Shown here piece after piece: positions 20,413 through 32,124 of a stretch of DNA of 64,000 bases. This stretch comes from Emiliania huxleyi CCMP1516. Its lineage: Eukaryota; Haptophyta; Isochrysidales; Noelaerhabdaceae. Where the stretch lies: NCBI RefSeq assembly GCF_000372725.1, contig NW_005201165.1, positions 273,072 through 337,071 of the forward strand, read 5' to 3'. Each line of letters starts with the position of its first letter. Within the stretch, counting starts at the first letter, position 1. The notes beneath the pieces were generated by a model. The model searched no databases. It was not told the origin of the DNA and saw nothing but the letters and a program-made list of their open reading frames with translations. A program made the position numbers and the translations under genes.

Positions 20413-21595
20413 AATGGTGCGTGCGTCCATGCCAGCGCATTCGGCTGCCAGAACCAGGAGCGCGCCGCCCACGCTGCACATCTTGACTCTCGCGACCCCT
20501 CCGGCGGCGCCGATGTTTGCCTGCTGGACCAACTGGCTCGTGCGCATGTTGCGCAGCTCCAGCGCCGCCTTCGGCACGTACCAGGCGAGCGGCACTTCCG
20601 AAGAATACTTATCGTCCCACCAGCCACGCACACGACCGCCCCACCTGCGCCTCACACAAGATCGCTATGTCTCCAACTTGACTCTCTCACCGCCACACCC
20701 ACAAACCCATGCCCACGACGAGACACGTTGGTGACACGTCCTCGTCCACGGTTTGTTGGCAGCTGCATGTTGAATGGTACCAGCCGCCAGGCAAGGCGCG
20801 CCAGGGCGGCCGCGGGGACCAGGGTTCGCCCGAGTGGAAGGACGCGGTGGCAGCAAAGGTCCGCTTCGTGCGCGACTTCCTCGCCTCCCACCCGGAGAAT
20901 GTCACCGCCCTCTTCACAGACCTGGATGTGGTGCCTCTCCGGCCGCTTGGGGTGCTGCGGCAGTACGTCCGCTCGGGGGTGAGCCTCTTCGGGCCCGCCC
21001 TGCCAGTGGGCCCGCCCTGCGCCCGTTCGTTTTGCGCACCAAAGCCCCCCCCCCCCCCCCCGCTTCGGCGCAGGTGGAGCTCATGTGGATGCGCGAGCCA
21101 GGGAACGTGCCCGCAAACACTGGCTTCTACTTGATGCGCAACACGCCCCCGGTGCGCGCCTTTTTTCGGGAGTGGGCGGCGCAGTTCCGGCCCGGCGCCA
21201 ACGACCAGGTGGTTGCAAACTACATTCTGTACCGCGTCGGTGGGGGCGACGTCGAGGTCGCGCGATCGAAGAGAGGAGGATGGGGCGTCACCCCGCGCCT
21301 CTCGAGGTCGCTCCGAGACGCCGCGGCGATCCCCAACATCCCCCTGCGCTGGGGCCTCTTCTCGCGCTCTGCCGTCGCCGGCAGGCCGTGGCACGTCACC
21401 AACACGACCATCGCCTACCACGCCGTCAACGCGACCGACCATATCGGCAAGATTGCCAAGGTGAACCAGGCGCTCGCCGCGCTGCGCAGGCTCAAGCCGA
21501 GGCGGAGGGCGTGGCAGGTGGAGTGCCCGAGCGCGGAGGCGGGGGCTGGGGGGAGCCAGGTCGAGGCTGGGGGGAGCCGGCGGGGTCGTGCTTAG
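20413..21595 (+). CDS. Putative nucleotide-diphospho-sugar transferase
   Basis: Exons 20763-20978 and 21074-21595 are clear: a GT-AG intron of 95 nt, phase 0, containing a poly-C run. They encode LHVEWYQPPGK, then ALFTDLDVVPLRPL with the DxD metal/nucleotide-sugar motif. NTGFYLMRNTPPVRAFFREW and NDQVVANYILY follow, a pattern common to family PF03407-like Golgi transferases. A first coding block starting with the ATG at 20413 (TLHILTLATPPAAP, hydrophobic strand) is likely, but its donor could not be fixed. The start overlaps the divergent promoter region of the GH16-sulfatase gene, only about 70 bp away. The tail after about residue 230 is Gly/Arg-rich. The acceptor sugar is unknown; it may act on the same extracellular glycan as its neighbour. 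Confidence 0.7.
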
Positions 21596-21639
21596 CCTTA
21601 GTACGAGGAATCTGCTGCGCCGGCCCGCGAAATCTTTTA

Positions 21640-22141
21640 TTCGCCTGTGTAGTGGGCCAGTTCGCCAGTGCGCGCCAGTCCCGTGCCTCGTAAAAGAAAG
21701 AAGACACACAAACCAAAGGAGGGATGGGAGGACGGCACGGGCGCCGGCAAAATTCTTTTCTTTTCGGTGTACCTTTCTTCGGTGTACCTGTGAGCTGTGT
21801 TAGTGCCTGCGCGCCTTTTTTCTCTTTGTACTTTGAGTTTGTTTTGTTTGTTTAAAACAAACCGTCCCGTGCCTAGTGCAAAAGAAAGGTAGAAAGATTC
21901 TACTAGTATCGTGCGAGGGAGTATTTAAGAAAACTTTCAAAATTCTTTTCTTCTGTTAGTAATAAAATAAATAAATAAAACGGGCACGCCAAACGAGGGG
22001 TGGGAGAAGGACAGGGTCCCCACCTGCACGAGCAGGATCTTGTAAGGACGATCAGGGACACAGGGGAACGGGAGCGGGGAGCGCATCGCGACACGGAGGG
22101 GGGCTGGGCAGGGTTCACCCACACGACAGGGTCCCAGGGAT
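21640..22141 (+). repeat. Composite dispersed repeat upstream of S10 gene
   Basis: In order: a family B fragment (CCAGTGCGCGCCAGTCCCG, 21665-21690), the AAGG GAGGGATGGGAGGACGG piece shared with element tails (21715-21738), a second family B fragment (21775-21935), and a roughly 178-bp unit from AATAAATAAATAAAACGGG at 21964 to GGTCCCAGGGA at 22141. The last unit recurs with only a few mismatches at 43056-43233, also just upstream of a gene. Confidence 0.85.
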
Positions 22142-22235
22142 TCCTCTCTCGTATAGGACAGGTTGCACCCGGCGGCACGGGGGCAGGCGCGGGCCTCCTA
22201 CTGGTTAATTCTTCTCTTCGCTGCTTGCTCGCGCG

Positions 22236-22761
22236 ATGGTCCGCGCTCGCGGCCAGCGGCTCGCCTCCATCCAGCTCAAAGGCTGGATAAAGCAAGTGAT
22301 CGAAGCTGCCTGCGACGACGTCCAAAAGTCAACGACTTCCATCGGCCTGCGCACGTCGGGCACCGTTCGCCTCCCGACGGAGCGCGAGCGCTGGTCGGTG
22401 CTGCGCTCGCCCTTTGTGCACAAGGGCGCCATCGACCAGGCGCGGCACGCGCACCCGCGCACCCACAGATCAAGCCCATCGCCGCTCCCGCGCGCCTTCG
22501 CTCCGCTCTCACCGCCCGCCTCCACCGCGGCAGTACGCGCGGCTCACATACAACCGGCTCATCGAGATCTACGGGGAGGGGACGCAGTCACACGACGCCA
22601 CCAAGACGGTGCACTTCCTCCGCTACCTCGAGCACACCATCCTCCCGGCGCACGCCGGCGCGCGAGCAAAAGTCACGCTCTTCTCGAACGAGGTTCGTGC
22701 GGCCGCACCATCCAGCTCCAGCGCGGCTACCTCACACTCCTCTAGCAGCGGGCAGTCATGA
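22236..22761 (+). CDS. Organelle-type small ribosomal subunit protein uS10
   Basis: Exons 22236-22439 and 22534-22761 give 143 residues. The intron is 94 nt, GC-AG, phase 0, with the donor after CAG. S10 hallmarks are LKGWIKQVIEAACDDVQ, GLRTSGTVRLPTERERWSVL and RSPFVHKGAIDQ spliced to YARLTYNRLIEIYG. The bacterial-like PTxRExxxxLRSPHVxKxxxxQFE pattern places it with mitochondrial or plastid S10, not cytosolic uS10. It has no obvious N-terminal presequence; the first 14 residues are basic (MVRARGQR). After the S10 fold the C-terminus continues for about 45 residues, ending Ser/Ala-rich. The ATG lies 94 bp after the end of a dispersed repeat unit, which therefore probably contributes the promoter or 5' UTR. 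Confidence 0.85.
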
Positions 22762-23110
22762 CACCTTGTCGTGTGTGATATGAATAATAATAACAAACTA
22801 AGACAGAGAGGCGGCGTGTGCGGCCGTGTGTGCTAGAATACATCGCCCACCCATCCCATACACCCCCCTGCTCTCTCTCTCTCAAACTCTCCATGCGAGT
22901 ACTCCACGAGACCGCCGACAGAGAGCGTGTGCGCAGCGGGCCCGGGTTAAGTACGAGGCGTTGGCACGATGCCGGCGACGAGCCTATGCCGCCGGCCCAA
23001 CGCCTCCGCGGAGGAGCGCAGAGAGCGGCGGCGCGGCGGGCGGGCGGCCAGGGCGCGCGCCCAGCTCTCTGCGGGTGGAAGGCGGGCGGGCTGCGGGCGC
23101 GCCGCCGCCC

Positions 23111-26100
23111 TCAGATGGAGAGGGACTGCTCGTCCGCCTCCCACGTGACGATGAGCGAGATGGTTCCGCTCTCGGTCATGTCGAGGTCCACGTTCTCGTA
23201 CGGGACGCGGTTGCGGGTGCGCAGCCCGTCTAGCTTGAAGGAGAGGTCGCCTGTGAGCAGTGCGGAGGGGCGTGAAGAGGGGCGCACGGCGGGGCAGGGG
23301 GCGCGGGCGGGGGGGGAGCGGTCGCCGAGCGAGTCGGACTTCTCGCCGCCGTACCCCTCCTTGAGCTCCTTCGTGTTTCGGTCGATCACCTTGAGCAGCA
23401 TCAGGCAGTTGACAAAGTCGCCGAGCGTGCCCTTGGCGACGAAGCGGTCGTCGAACTGCGGGTTGCAGTTGCGCTTGAAGACGGACGACTTCCACGTCTT
23501 CTGCCCCTTGATCTTGATCGCGACGTACGGGTCGGACAGGTTCGCCTTGTCCCGACCGACCAGGTTCTTGGCCTCCTTGACGTGGACCGTCAGCGTGCCC
23601 TGCTGCTTGAGCCTCGCCTCCGGGTCCCGCGCGGGCGAGGCCGGCACCGACGGCACGCGCGCGGGCGCGGGCGCGGGCACCGGCGCGGGCACCGGCGCCG
23701 GCGCGGGCGCGGGGGTGTACTGCTGCGGCGGCGGCGCGGGCGGCGGCGGCGCGGGCGCGGCCGCAAACTGGCGCGTCGCGGCGGGCGTGCTCTGCGCGGG
23801 CGGCGGCGCCGGCGCGGGCGGCTGCTTGAGCTGCTCCGAGTAGGCCTTCGCCTTTTGCGCGCCCGCCTTGGCCATGTTGGCCATGCTCCCCATCGCGCCC
23901 GCGGTGCCCGCCTTGATCTGGTCCAGCCGGCTCGGCCCGGTCGTCTGGGGCGGCGCCGGCTCGTCGTCGTCCAGCTGCTGGAAGCGGAAGTCGCGCGTCT
24001 GCGGCTGCGACTTGCCGCCGCCGCCGCCGCCGAGCAGGCACGCGCCGAGCAGCAGCACGAGCAGCCCCGTGATGAGGCCGAAGACGATGGTCGTGAACTT
24101 GGTCGGGCGGCACTCGCCCGTGAATGTGAACTTTGTGTGCGAGTAGCGGTACGTGATCCCGTCGTTGGTCACGGTGAGCCACATGATGCGCGAGAGCGAG
24201 GTGCCGTCGTCGGCGTACCGGATGGTCGGGATGGGGCAGCGGATCTTGTCGTACCGCACGAAGATGCCGGGCAGGAAGACCTGGTAGTCGTCGACGCCGC
24301 CCATGCCCGAGCCGCCGACGTGGTGGTAGACGCACGAGAGGTGCTCCGCGGGCACAAAGTTGAAGCCCTCGACCTCGACCGTCTCCTCGTTGGAGACCTC
24401 GGTCAGGTCGGACGTGCGCGTGTCCTCCACCTTCCGGCCGCCGCTGAAGCAGGCCCCCTCCGTCGGCGAGGCCGAGGAGAGGCCGGGCGGCAGGTAGGGC
24501 TGCCAGTACGTGAAGAGGTCCTCGGTGATCCACTCGGCCTCGGGCGGGACGAGCATGGTGGTGGGCGCAACCTGCACCGGCACCGAGAGCGAGAGCACCT
24601 CGGCCGAGGGCAGGATGGACATGGCGAGCACGGTGCCCGACTCGACAAACGTGGCCTGGTCCTCCCCGAGCGAGCCCCACCGCACGTTGAGCCGCTCCGG
24701 GATGGGCGCGAAGTTGTAGCCGTTGATGGTCACCACCGTGCCGACGGCGTGGTGGCCGTACTTTGGCGCCATCGAGTACACCTTTGGCGGCTCGCGCGGG
24801 TTGTAGTACGTGTACATGACCGGCTTGTGGTCGTACCAGTCCCTGCCCGAGCCGTACTCCTCGCCGTCGTTGGTCGCGTACACCTCGACCGTCGCTGGCT
24901 CGTGGTAGCGCGGGATCTCGACCTTGATGTGGTTGACGGTGACAAAGGTGGCGGGGCCGTAGTTGACCACCTGCGAGTCCTCCGCGCCGAAGCGCGTGCG
25001 CAGGTGCTCGGTCGGCGCAAAGTCGTCGCCGAACAGGTCGGTGATCTCGCCGCCGTCGACCGAGCCCCAGTGCTTTGAGAAGTTCTTGACGTGCGGGGGC
25101 CGCGTGTCGTCGTACATGGTGAAGGGCTTCGAGTTGGACCACGGGCCGTCCGGCATCAGCTCCGCCTTGACGTACGCCGTGTACGGGTCGTGCACGATGT
25201 CGGGCGAGAAGCAGCGCGCCTCCTTGGGCGAGATGAAGGTGGCCGGAGTCGGCTCGAGGTGGCCGAAGACGCAGCGGAAGTCGGGCGTCGGCGCGAAGTT
25301 GTCGCCGTACAGCGTCACCTCCACCGGCGTGTGCAGCGGCGCGTAGAGCGGGTCGAGCGACTTGAGCATCGGCGGCCTGTCCTTGTCGAAGCGGACGAAG
25401 GGGAGCGGCTCGGAGAACTGCTGGCCGCCGTCGATCGAGACGGAGACGTAGATCGCCTTCGCCTCGGAGCTGTCGGGCGCCGTGCACTTGACCTCGTCGC
25501 CCTTGACAAACGAGGCGGGCACCGGCGAGCCGCCGTCGAAGGAGCAGAGCAGCTTGTCGCCCATCGGCGCCATGTTGAGCCCAAACACGTGCAGCGGCTC
25601 GTCCGTCTCCGAGTGGAGCGGCAGCAGCCGCGGCGCCAGCTTCTGCAGCACCGGCGGCGAGTGCGGGTCGTAAAACTCGACGTGCGCCGTGCAGCCGGCC
25701 GGCGCCGAGCCCGCGTGCACGACGCAGACCGACGCCCACGCCTCCTCGCCGTCCCACTCGGCCGGCGCGGGCGGCAGCATGCAGCGCACCTTCTCCATCG
25801 AGATGAACTCGGCGGGCACCTCGATCCCGTCCTCGCCGCCGACCCGGCAGAGCAGCTCGGCGCCGAGGGGCTGGATGCCCGCGCCGGAGACGACGACCGT
25901 CTGGCCGCCGTGCCGGTCGGCGTAGGGCGGCACCGCCGCCACCGTCGAGGGCAGCGACGTCGGGTCGTAGAAGGAGAAGAGCGTGTCCTCGTCCGACTCG
26001 GAGTTTGCGCCGTCGCGCGTCACGCGGACCGGCACCGAGCGCGCGGCGCCGCCGCTGTCGGGCGGGGTCTTGCAGAGGGCGAGCGTCGAGCGGACGATCG

Positions 26101-29100
26101 TGGCGGGCGTCGGCTCGCCGTCGTCGCCGAAGCGGCACATCGGCTCGCCGATGGGCGCGAAGCCGCTGCCGCGCACCTGCACCAGCGCGCTGGCGGCCGT
26201 GCCGAAGGGGATGCCCTGCGGGAAGACGGACGTGACGGCCGGGTTGGTGTCCGGGTCCCAGAGCGTGAAGGGGAGCGGCAGCGAGCGGACGCCGTTCTTC
26301 GAGATGAGGTGGAAGTTGACGTCCGCCACCGACTTGTCCTCGACGCGCGGCGACTCGCACCGCACCTCGGTGTCGGAGATGAAGGTGGCGGCCGACATGG
26401 CGAGCGGCCAGCCGTTGGGCTTGGAGAGGAGGCAGAACTGCTGCGGGACCATCGCGAGCTCGCGGCGCGACAGCTGCCGGCCGGAGGACGGGTGGGCCTC
26501 GGCCGCGGGGACCAGCTCGTTGCCCTTGGAGTAGTCGACCGCGCCGTGCGCGTCGCGCCGCAGCAGCTTCTCGTACCGCGACGTGTGCTCCTCGGCCGAC
26601 ATGTCGGCGTGCAGCACGGCGCCCCAGCCGCCCGACGGGTCGGCGTGCGGCGGCGTCATCTCGCGCGCGGGCGGGTCGGCAAAGGTGAGGCGCGAGGCGA
26701 GCTCGAGCAGCCGGCGGCCAAACAGCGGCTGCGTGTTTGAGCCGCGCACAAAGCCGCCGAGCGAGCCGGCGAGCACCTGGTGGCCGTGCTCCATGTGCTG
26801 CCGCGCGAGGTGGAGGGCCGAGTCGTCGACCTCCGGGTAGAAGTTGTCGCCGCGCACCGTGAGGAGCGCGCCGCCGTCGAACATGTCGACGTTCGGCGTG
26901 ACCGACTTGATCTCGGGCGGGAAGTCGGAGTCGATGAAGGTGTAGTTGACGTGCTCCGGCGTCGGCACCCAGCTCTGGCCGTGGTCGTACGAGTAGCCGA
27001 GCTCGACGTGGCCGAGGTGCTCCGTGTACGGCGTCGGGCAGAGCACCGCGTGCGAGTGGACGAAGGTCGCGTGCGTGAACGAGTGCAGCTTGCCGAAGCG
27101 GCACATGAGCACGCCCGCGTGGTGGATGCGGTCGTCGTCCTTGTACGCGTACGCCGGCGCGAAGTTGTGGCCGAACAGGCGCACGACGGAGGGCTCGTGC
27201 CGCTCGCCAAAGTGCGGCGCCGAGTCGTCGATGCCGGGCGGGTACGAGGGGTCGTAGAAGGAGAGGGTCAGGTGGCCGTCGCCGAGCGGGCCGGGCGCCG
27301 CCTTGAAGCCGCCCGCGTGCCCGTCGAGCTCGATCGAGAGGGAGAGGGTCTGCGGCTCCGTCGCGTGCGGCGCCTCGCACTGCACGTGCTCGGCGTCGAT
27401 GGCGGTGGCGGCGGTCGGCTCCGGCACGTCGACGCCGAAGGAGCGGTCGTGCGGCGTGAAGGTGCAGCGGCCGGACTTGGCCTTCGAGTAGAGGTTGTAC
27501 CCGCGGATGGTGAGCAGCTTGGCGGTGCCGATCTTGAGCGCGGTCGGGAAGACCGACTCGAGCAGCCCCGTCTTGGACGAGTTGAAGATGACGATGTGGC
27601 CCGGGTGCGGCACCTTCTTGATGCCGCTGTCGCCGAGCATCTCGTCGGCGTTGGGGTCCCACATCATCGACTGGCCCGACCAGCGCACGCCGTCGGTCGT
27701 CGTGTCGACGAGGTTGTGCTCCCACGCCAGCGGCGGCACCTCGCACTTGATCTGGTGGAACGAGTCGAAGTGCGCGTTGGCGCCCACCTCGCGCGCGGCG
27801 CCAAAGCCGCACGAGAGGTTGGCGGTGGGCGCAAAGTTCTGGCCGCGGATCTCGACGAGGTGCGGCGGCGGGTCGGCGAGGTCGATCTCGCGCGGCGAGA
27901 CGGCGGTCACGATCGGCGGGTGCTGCGGCTCGTAGTACGTGAAGCGCGCCGACTCTAGCGAGAAGCTCTTGCCGCCGTCGAGCGAGACGCGGATCCCGAT
28001 GTCGCCCGGAATGAGGTTCGAGGCGATGTGGCAGCCGAGCGCGGAGCCGTTGATGAAGGAGGCGTGCACCGACGCGACGAAGGTCTCGGTGCCCGTCTCG
28101 CCAAACTCGCACAGCAGCGTGTTGCCCACCGGCGCGAAGTTGGAGCCGCGCACGGTGACGTGGTGGCCGCCGTAGTCGTTCGAGGCGGGCGCAAAGTCGG
28201 GCGTCACGCTCCGCACGCGCGGCAGCTCGTCCGGGTTGTAGTAGGTGAGCCGGCCCGCCGTGGTCGAGAGGCGCGGCCCCTGGTCGCGGGTCTGCGCCTC
28301 CTCGAGCGTGCGCAGCGCCGCGCGGACCACGTCGGTGCCGCGGGGCACGTCGGCGTTCCACACCTGCACGCGCGCCGTGCCGCGCGCGTCGCCGGAGAAG
28401 GGCGACTCGCACTTGATCTTGTTGGCCGAGCGGAACTCGGCGACGGATGCGGCGGTGAAGCGCTCCTCCCCCTCGTCCTCGGGCTCGATTGTGAAGACGC
28501 AGACCGTGCTCAGGTGCGGCGCGAAGTTGTCGCCCCAGAGCGTGAGCATCTCGCCGCCGTGGAAGGTGGAGAGCGGAGGCACGACCATCAGCACGCGCGG
28601 CGGCGAGTCGGTGTCGACGAGGTCGACGGGCACGGCGCCTAGGGGGTGTCCACGCGGTGCCGAAGGGAGGGTCCGGGAAGGGTTGGCGAGGGTGGCGCTA
28701 TCTCTCGGCCACCTCTCGGCCACCTCTCGGCCACCTCTCGGCCACCTCTCGGCCACCTCTCGGCCACCTCTCGGCCATCTCTCGGCCACCTCTCGGCCAC
28801 CTCTCGGCCTTCTCTCGGCCACCTCTCGGCCACCTCTCGGCCACCTCTCGGCCATCTCTCGGCCATCTCTCGGCTATCTCTCGCCCGGCGAGAGAGTGGC
28901 GCGGTCGAGCGTGAGCGAGAGGAGGGTGGCGCCGACCCGCGCGTTGAGCGGCGTCGGGCACGAGACCGCCGTCTCGTTGAGGAAGGTGGCGGCCGCGACG
29001 CCGTTCCGCTCAAACACGCAGGCGAGCCGGTGCGTCGGCGCGAGGTTTGTGCCGCGCACGACCACCTCGGTGCCTCCGTTGATGGGCGCCCAGGTGGGGG

Positions 29101-31053
29101 AGACGCCGGTCACCTCGGGCGGCTTGGAGGCGTCGTACACGACGAGCTGCGGCGGCTTGTAGTTCGGGTGCATGCCCGGGTCGGGGCCGATGTGCACGCC
29201 GCCGTCCGTCGTCGCGCTCACCTCGATGGCGCCGAGCGGCAGCGTGTGCGGCGCGGCGCAGTGCACCTCGTGCGCCGAGATGAAGGAGGCGGCGGTCGTC
29301 GTGTCGCCCGACGGGTCGCCGTAGATGCAGGCGAGGTCGTCGCCCGTCGGCGAGAAGCCCTGCCCCTCGAGCGAGAGCGCGGGCGGGTGCCCAAAGTCGC
29401 CCGCCGCCGGCGAGAGGGAGAGGGGGAGCGGCCGGCCGCCGAGGATGTAGTAGCCAAAGAGCACCTCGTTGGACTCCTCGTGCCAGGTGCCGTGCTGCTG
29501 CCCCATCGGGCCGACGGAGAGGGCGACGTCTCCGTGCCAGCCGTCCGAGTCGGTCTCGGTGTAGGAGGGGGTCGAGCACTTGACCAAGTGCGACGAGACG
29601 AAGGTGGCGGCCACCTCGCGGTGCCAGCGGTTGTCGTTGTGGAAGTGGCACGCGATGGGCACCTCCTCGCCGTCCTCGATAAAGGGGTGGAAGCCGACGC
29701 CGTGCACCTGGAGGGGGGGGGGGGAGGGGAGAGGAGGGGTGGGGGAGGGAGGAGGGCGGGAGGAGAGGAGGAGGGAAGGGGAGGAGAAGAGGCGGGAGGG
29801 ACCCGACCCGGTGCGCACCTCGATCTCGGTGTGGCCGTCAGTGGGGCCGTGCGACGGGACGATGGCGGTGACGTTAGAGGGCAGGTGCGACTCGATCGTG
29901 AACTCGACCTCGCCCATCAGCGAGAAGAGGTCGCCGTCGAGCGAGAGCTGCAGCGGCACCTACAGGGCGGTGGCGGAGCGGCGGTGGCGGAGCGGCGGTG
30001 GGCGGCGGCAAGGCGGCGGCGGACGTGGCGGCGGCGGCGGCGGCATTGGCAGTTGCCGCGGCGATGACGACACTGGTCGTGCGCGGGCGGGAACGAAAAG
30101 AGGGCGGCGGAGGCGAGGGAAGGAGGCGAGGGGCGGAGGCGAGGGGAGGAGGCGAGGGGCGGTGGCGAGGGGAGGTGGCGAGGGGAGGTGGCGAGGGGAG
30201 GAGGCGAGGGGAGGGGGTACGGAGGAGGGGCTGGCGGTACCGTGCGCGAGAGGTCATCGGTGTCGTCGGCGGCACTGCGGCGGCGGGACGGGCGGGTGAG
30301 GGACGGCACCGCAGGCGCGGAGCGGGCAGTGGGCGCGGCGACGGGGGAGGGAGCAGCGGTGGCGTTGGTTGCGGTGGGCTCGGCGGCGGCGGCGGCGGCG
30401 GCAGTGATGGTGGGGGGGGCGAGGGTGAACGATCGAGGCCAGAGACGGGGGCGAACACGGTCGGGGAAGGGCAGCGGCGGAGAGCGTGGCGGTGTGGCAT
30501 TTCGGGCGGCGACGGCGGCGGCGGGGACGTCTGGGGGAGGGGCTCACAGCGGCGACAGGCAAAGCATCTCCTCGTGCGACACAAAGCTGGCGTTGGTGAG
30601 GCCCTCGCCGCGGAAGCGGCACTTCATCTCGCCGGGCGCGACGGGCGCGAAATTGGATCCGCGGATCCGCACCTCCGTCGGCTTGCCCGCATGCGCCGCG
30701 CGCGGCGTCACCGAGGACAGCCGCGGCAGCGACACCGAGTCGTAGTACGCCAGCATCAGCTCGCTGCCCAAGGGGCGGTTCATCGCGGTGACGCTCACGC
30801 CGACGCTGCCGGGGCGGCCGTCCGGCGCCGGCGGCGCCATGCAGCTCACGGACGAGCGGTCCGGATGCAGCACTGCAGGCACAGCGTGTCCAGAGAACCG
30901 GCAACGCAGCTCACTCGCCGCGTCCTCAGACACGTTCAGAGCGAGGTGCACGCGAATGAGGCTGCCGCCGTTGATGTCGGCATAGCCCGGCTCGAGGCTC
31001 TGGCCCGCCGCCGAATAGATCGCGGCGGCGGCCAGCGCGGCGACGAGACGCAT
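23111..31053 (-). CDS. Giant IPT/TIG-repeat transmembrane protein with C2 tail
   Basis: The gene reads from 31053 down. Blocks are about 31053-30547, 29958-29819, 29707-28885, 28638-23326 and 23250-23111, together about 2300 residues. A signal peptide (MRLVAALAAAAIYSAAGQ) is followed by about 17 IPT/TIG immunoglobulin-like repeats. Each has a PPxVxxVxP start, a GxNFAP-like turn and a CxFG strand, with many paired cysteines. One transmembrane segment near the end (TTIVFGLITGLLVLLLGACL) leads to a Pro/Ala-rich region and a C2 domain (LTVHVKEAKNL, NLSDPYVAIKI, NPQFDDRF). The C2 domain suggests Ca2+/lipid binding inside the cell, and the TIG array suggests extracellular adhesion or sensing. Junction 29819/29707 is GT-AG; 28885/28638 and 23326/23250 are GC-AG. 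The join between the first two blocks was not resolved. Confidence 0.85.
28639..28884 (-). repeat. 11-bp minisatellite in TIG-gene intron
   Basis: The 246-nt GC-AG intron is mostly CTCTCGGCCAC units (plus strand), with occasional CTCTCGGCCAT. The array covers about 28700-28880. Confidence 0.9.
29960..30540. repeat. GC-rich simple repeats in the first TIG-gene intron
   Basis: The plus strand carries GGCGGTGGCGGAGC units at about 29968-30030 and GGCGAGGGGAGG-like units at about 30105-30225, then GGCGGCGGC stretches. No TIG-like coding was found in this stretch, so it is treated as intronic, but a small exon could be hidden. Confidence 0.6.
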
Positions 31054-31362
31054 CGAGCCAGGCGAAACAAGGTGCCCGTTCGCTCTCCTCCGCGAGGTTG
31101 AGGGAGAAACCCCTGCGCCCCTCCCCCCACGAGGACCTCTGTGCTTATACCTTATGTCTTTCTTTCTTGGCACTATATGGCGGCGAATCTCACCTGTGCC
31201 GCGCATTCTTGCCGCGCCGACCTTCCTCGCGCAGACGAGATCCTCGCGCATGCGTTCGATCGCCGAGCGACATGCTGCCTGCTGCTTGGTCGCTGCTGCT
31301 GCTGCTGCTGCCGCCGCTCTGAAAAATCTCTCTTTCTGCTGCTGCTGCTGCTTGCTGAGAGA

Positions 31363-31436
<74 letters not shown>

Positions 31437-32124
31437 CCCAACGCGGCCAAAGAACCCACCTCGAGAGAGAACAGACAGACCACGACTCTCTCTGATGCTG
31501 TTTGTCATCATCTGTCATCTTCCCAGGACTTCACCTCTCTAATAAAATTAACTAAACAGGGATCAGGGTGAGCGAGGTGCGCGTGCGTGCCCTTCGCAGA
31601 ACCGAGAAAAGAATCCCATGTACGCACGGCCTCTCTCTAGATCTATCGCTCAATCAAGGTTTAAGCAATGGCGTGTGTGTGAGCTCTCTCTGTCTAAATA
31701 AATAAAGACAAGCAAGTAACGAACCTCGAACGCGCATAAGAGAGAGAAAATATCTCACATGACAGATGACAACACCCCTGATGGGTCTCTCTCGAGAATG
31801 CTGTTGGTCTAGACACAAGAGAAGAGAGATGAGAGAGAACAAAGAGAGAGAGACGAACTACATCAGAATTGATTGAATGGATGGAAAAGCGGGCGAAGCG
31901 GGCATTGGCGCGGGCTCATCATTTCCCTGTCGCCGCCCTCGAAGCGCCCGCCACAGCGCCGATAAAGGAGGGCAAATCGTGCCATATCCGCCGACATTCG
32001 AAAACTGAACGTCCTCGTGTCACCAAATCACGGCGTGCGTCCTCGATTTTGCATCGGCGTGCTATAGCGCGTGTTTTGCGCGTCTGGGAGGCAGACGCGC
32101 AAGTGCAGAAGCACGCCGATTGAT
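31054..32124. other. Intergenic, promoter side of TIG gene and of TAZ/RING gene
   Basis: CTG/CTGCTG repeats at about 31292-31350 lead into the (GA)n array. Beyond about 31540 the DNA is less GC-rich with GAGAGA and AATAAATAAA patches (for example near 31700) but no gene. About 31870-32060 gives open frames without recognisable content. Confidence 0.45.
31371..31434 (+). repeat. (GA)n microsatellite
   Basis: About 32 uninterrupted GA dinucleotides lie upstream of the TIG-protein gene. Confidence 0.95.

Noticed and set aside
22947..28412. 1821-residue minus-strand ORF rich in Arg and Ala
   Set aside because: It is an alternative frame of the TIG-repeat exon, with no domain and extreme Arg/Ala/Pro content.
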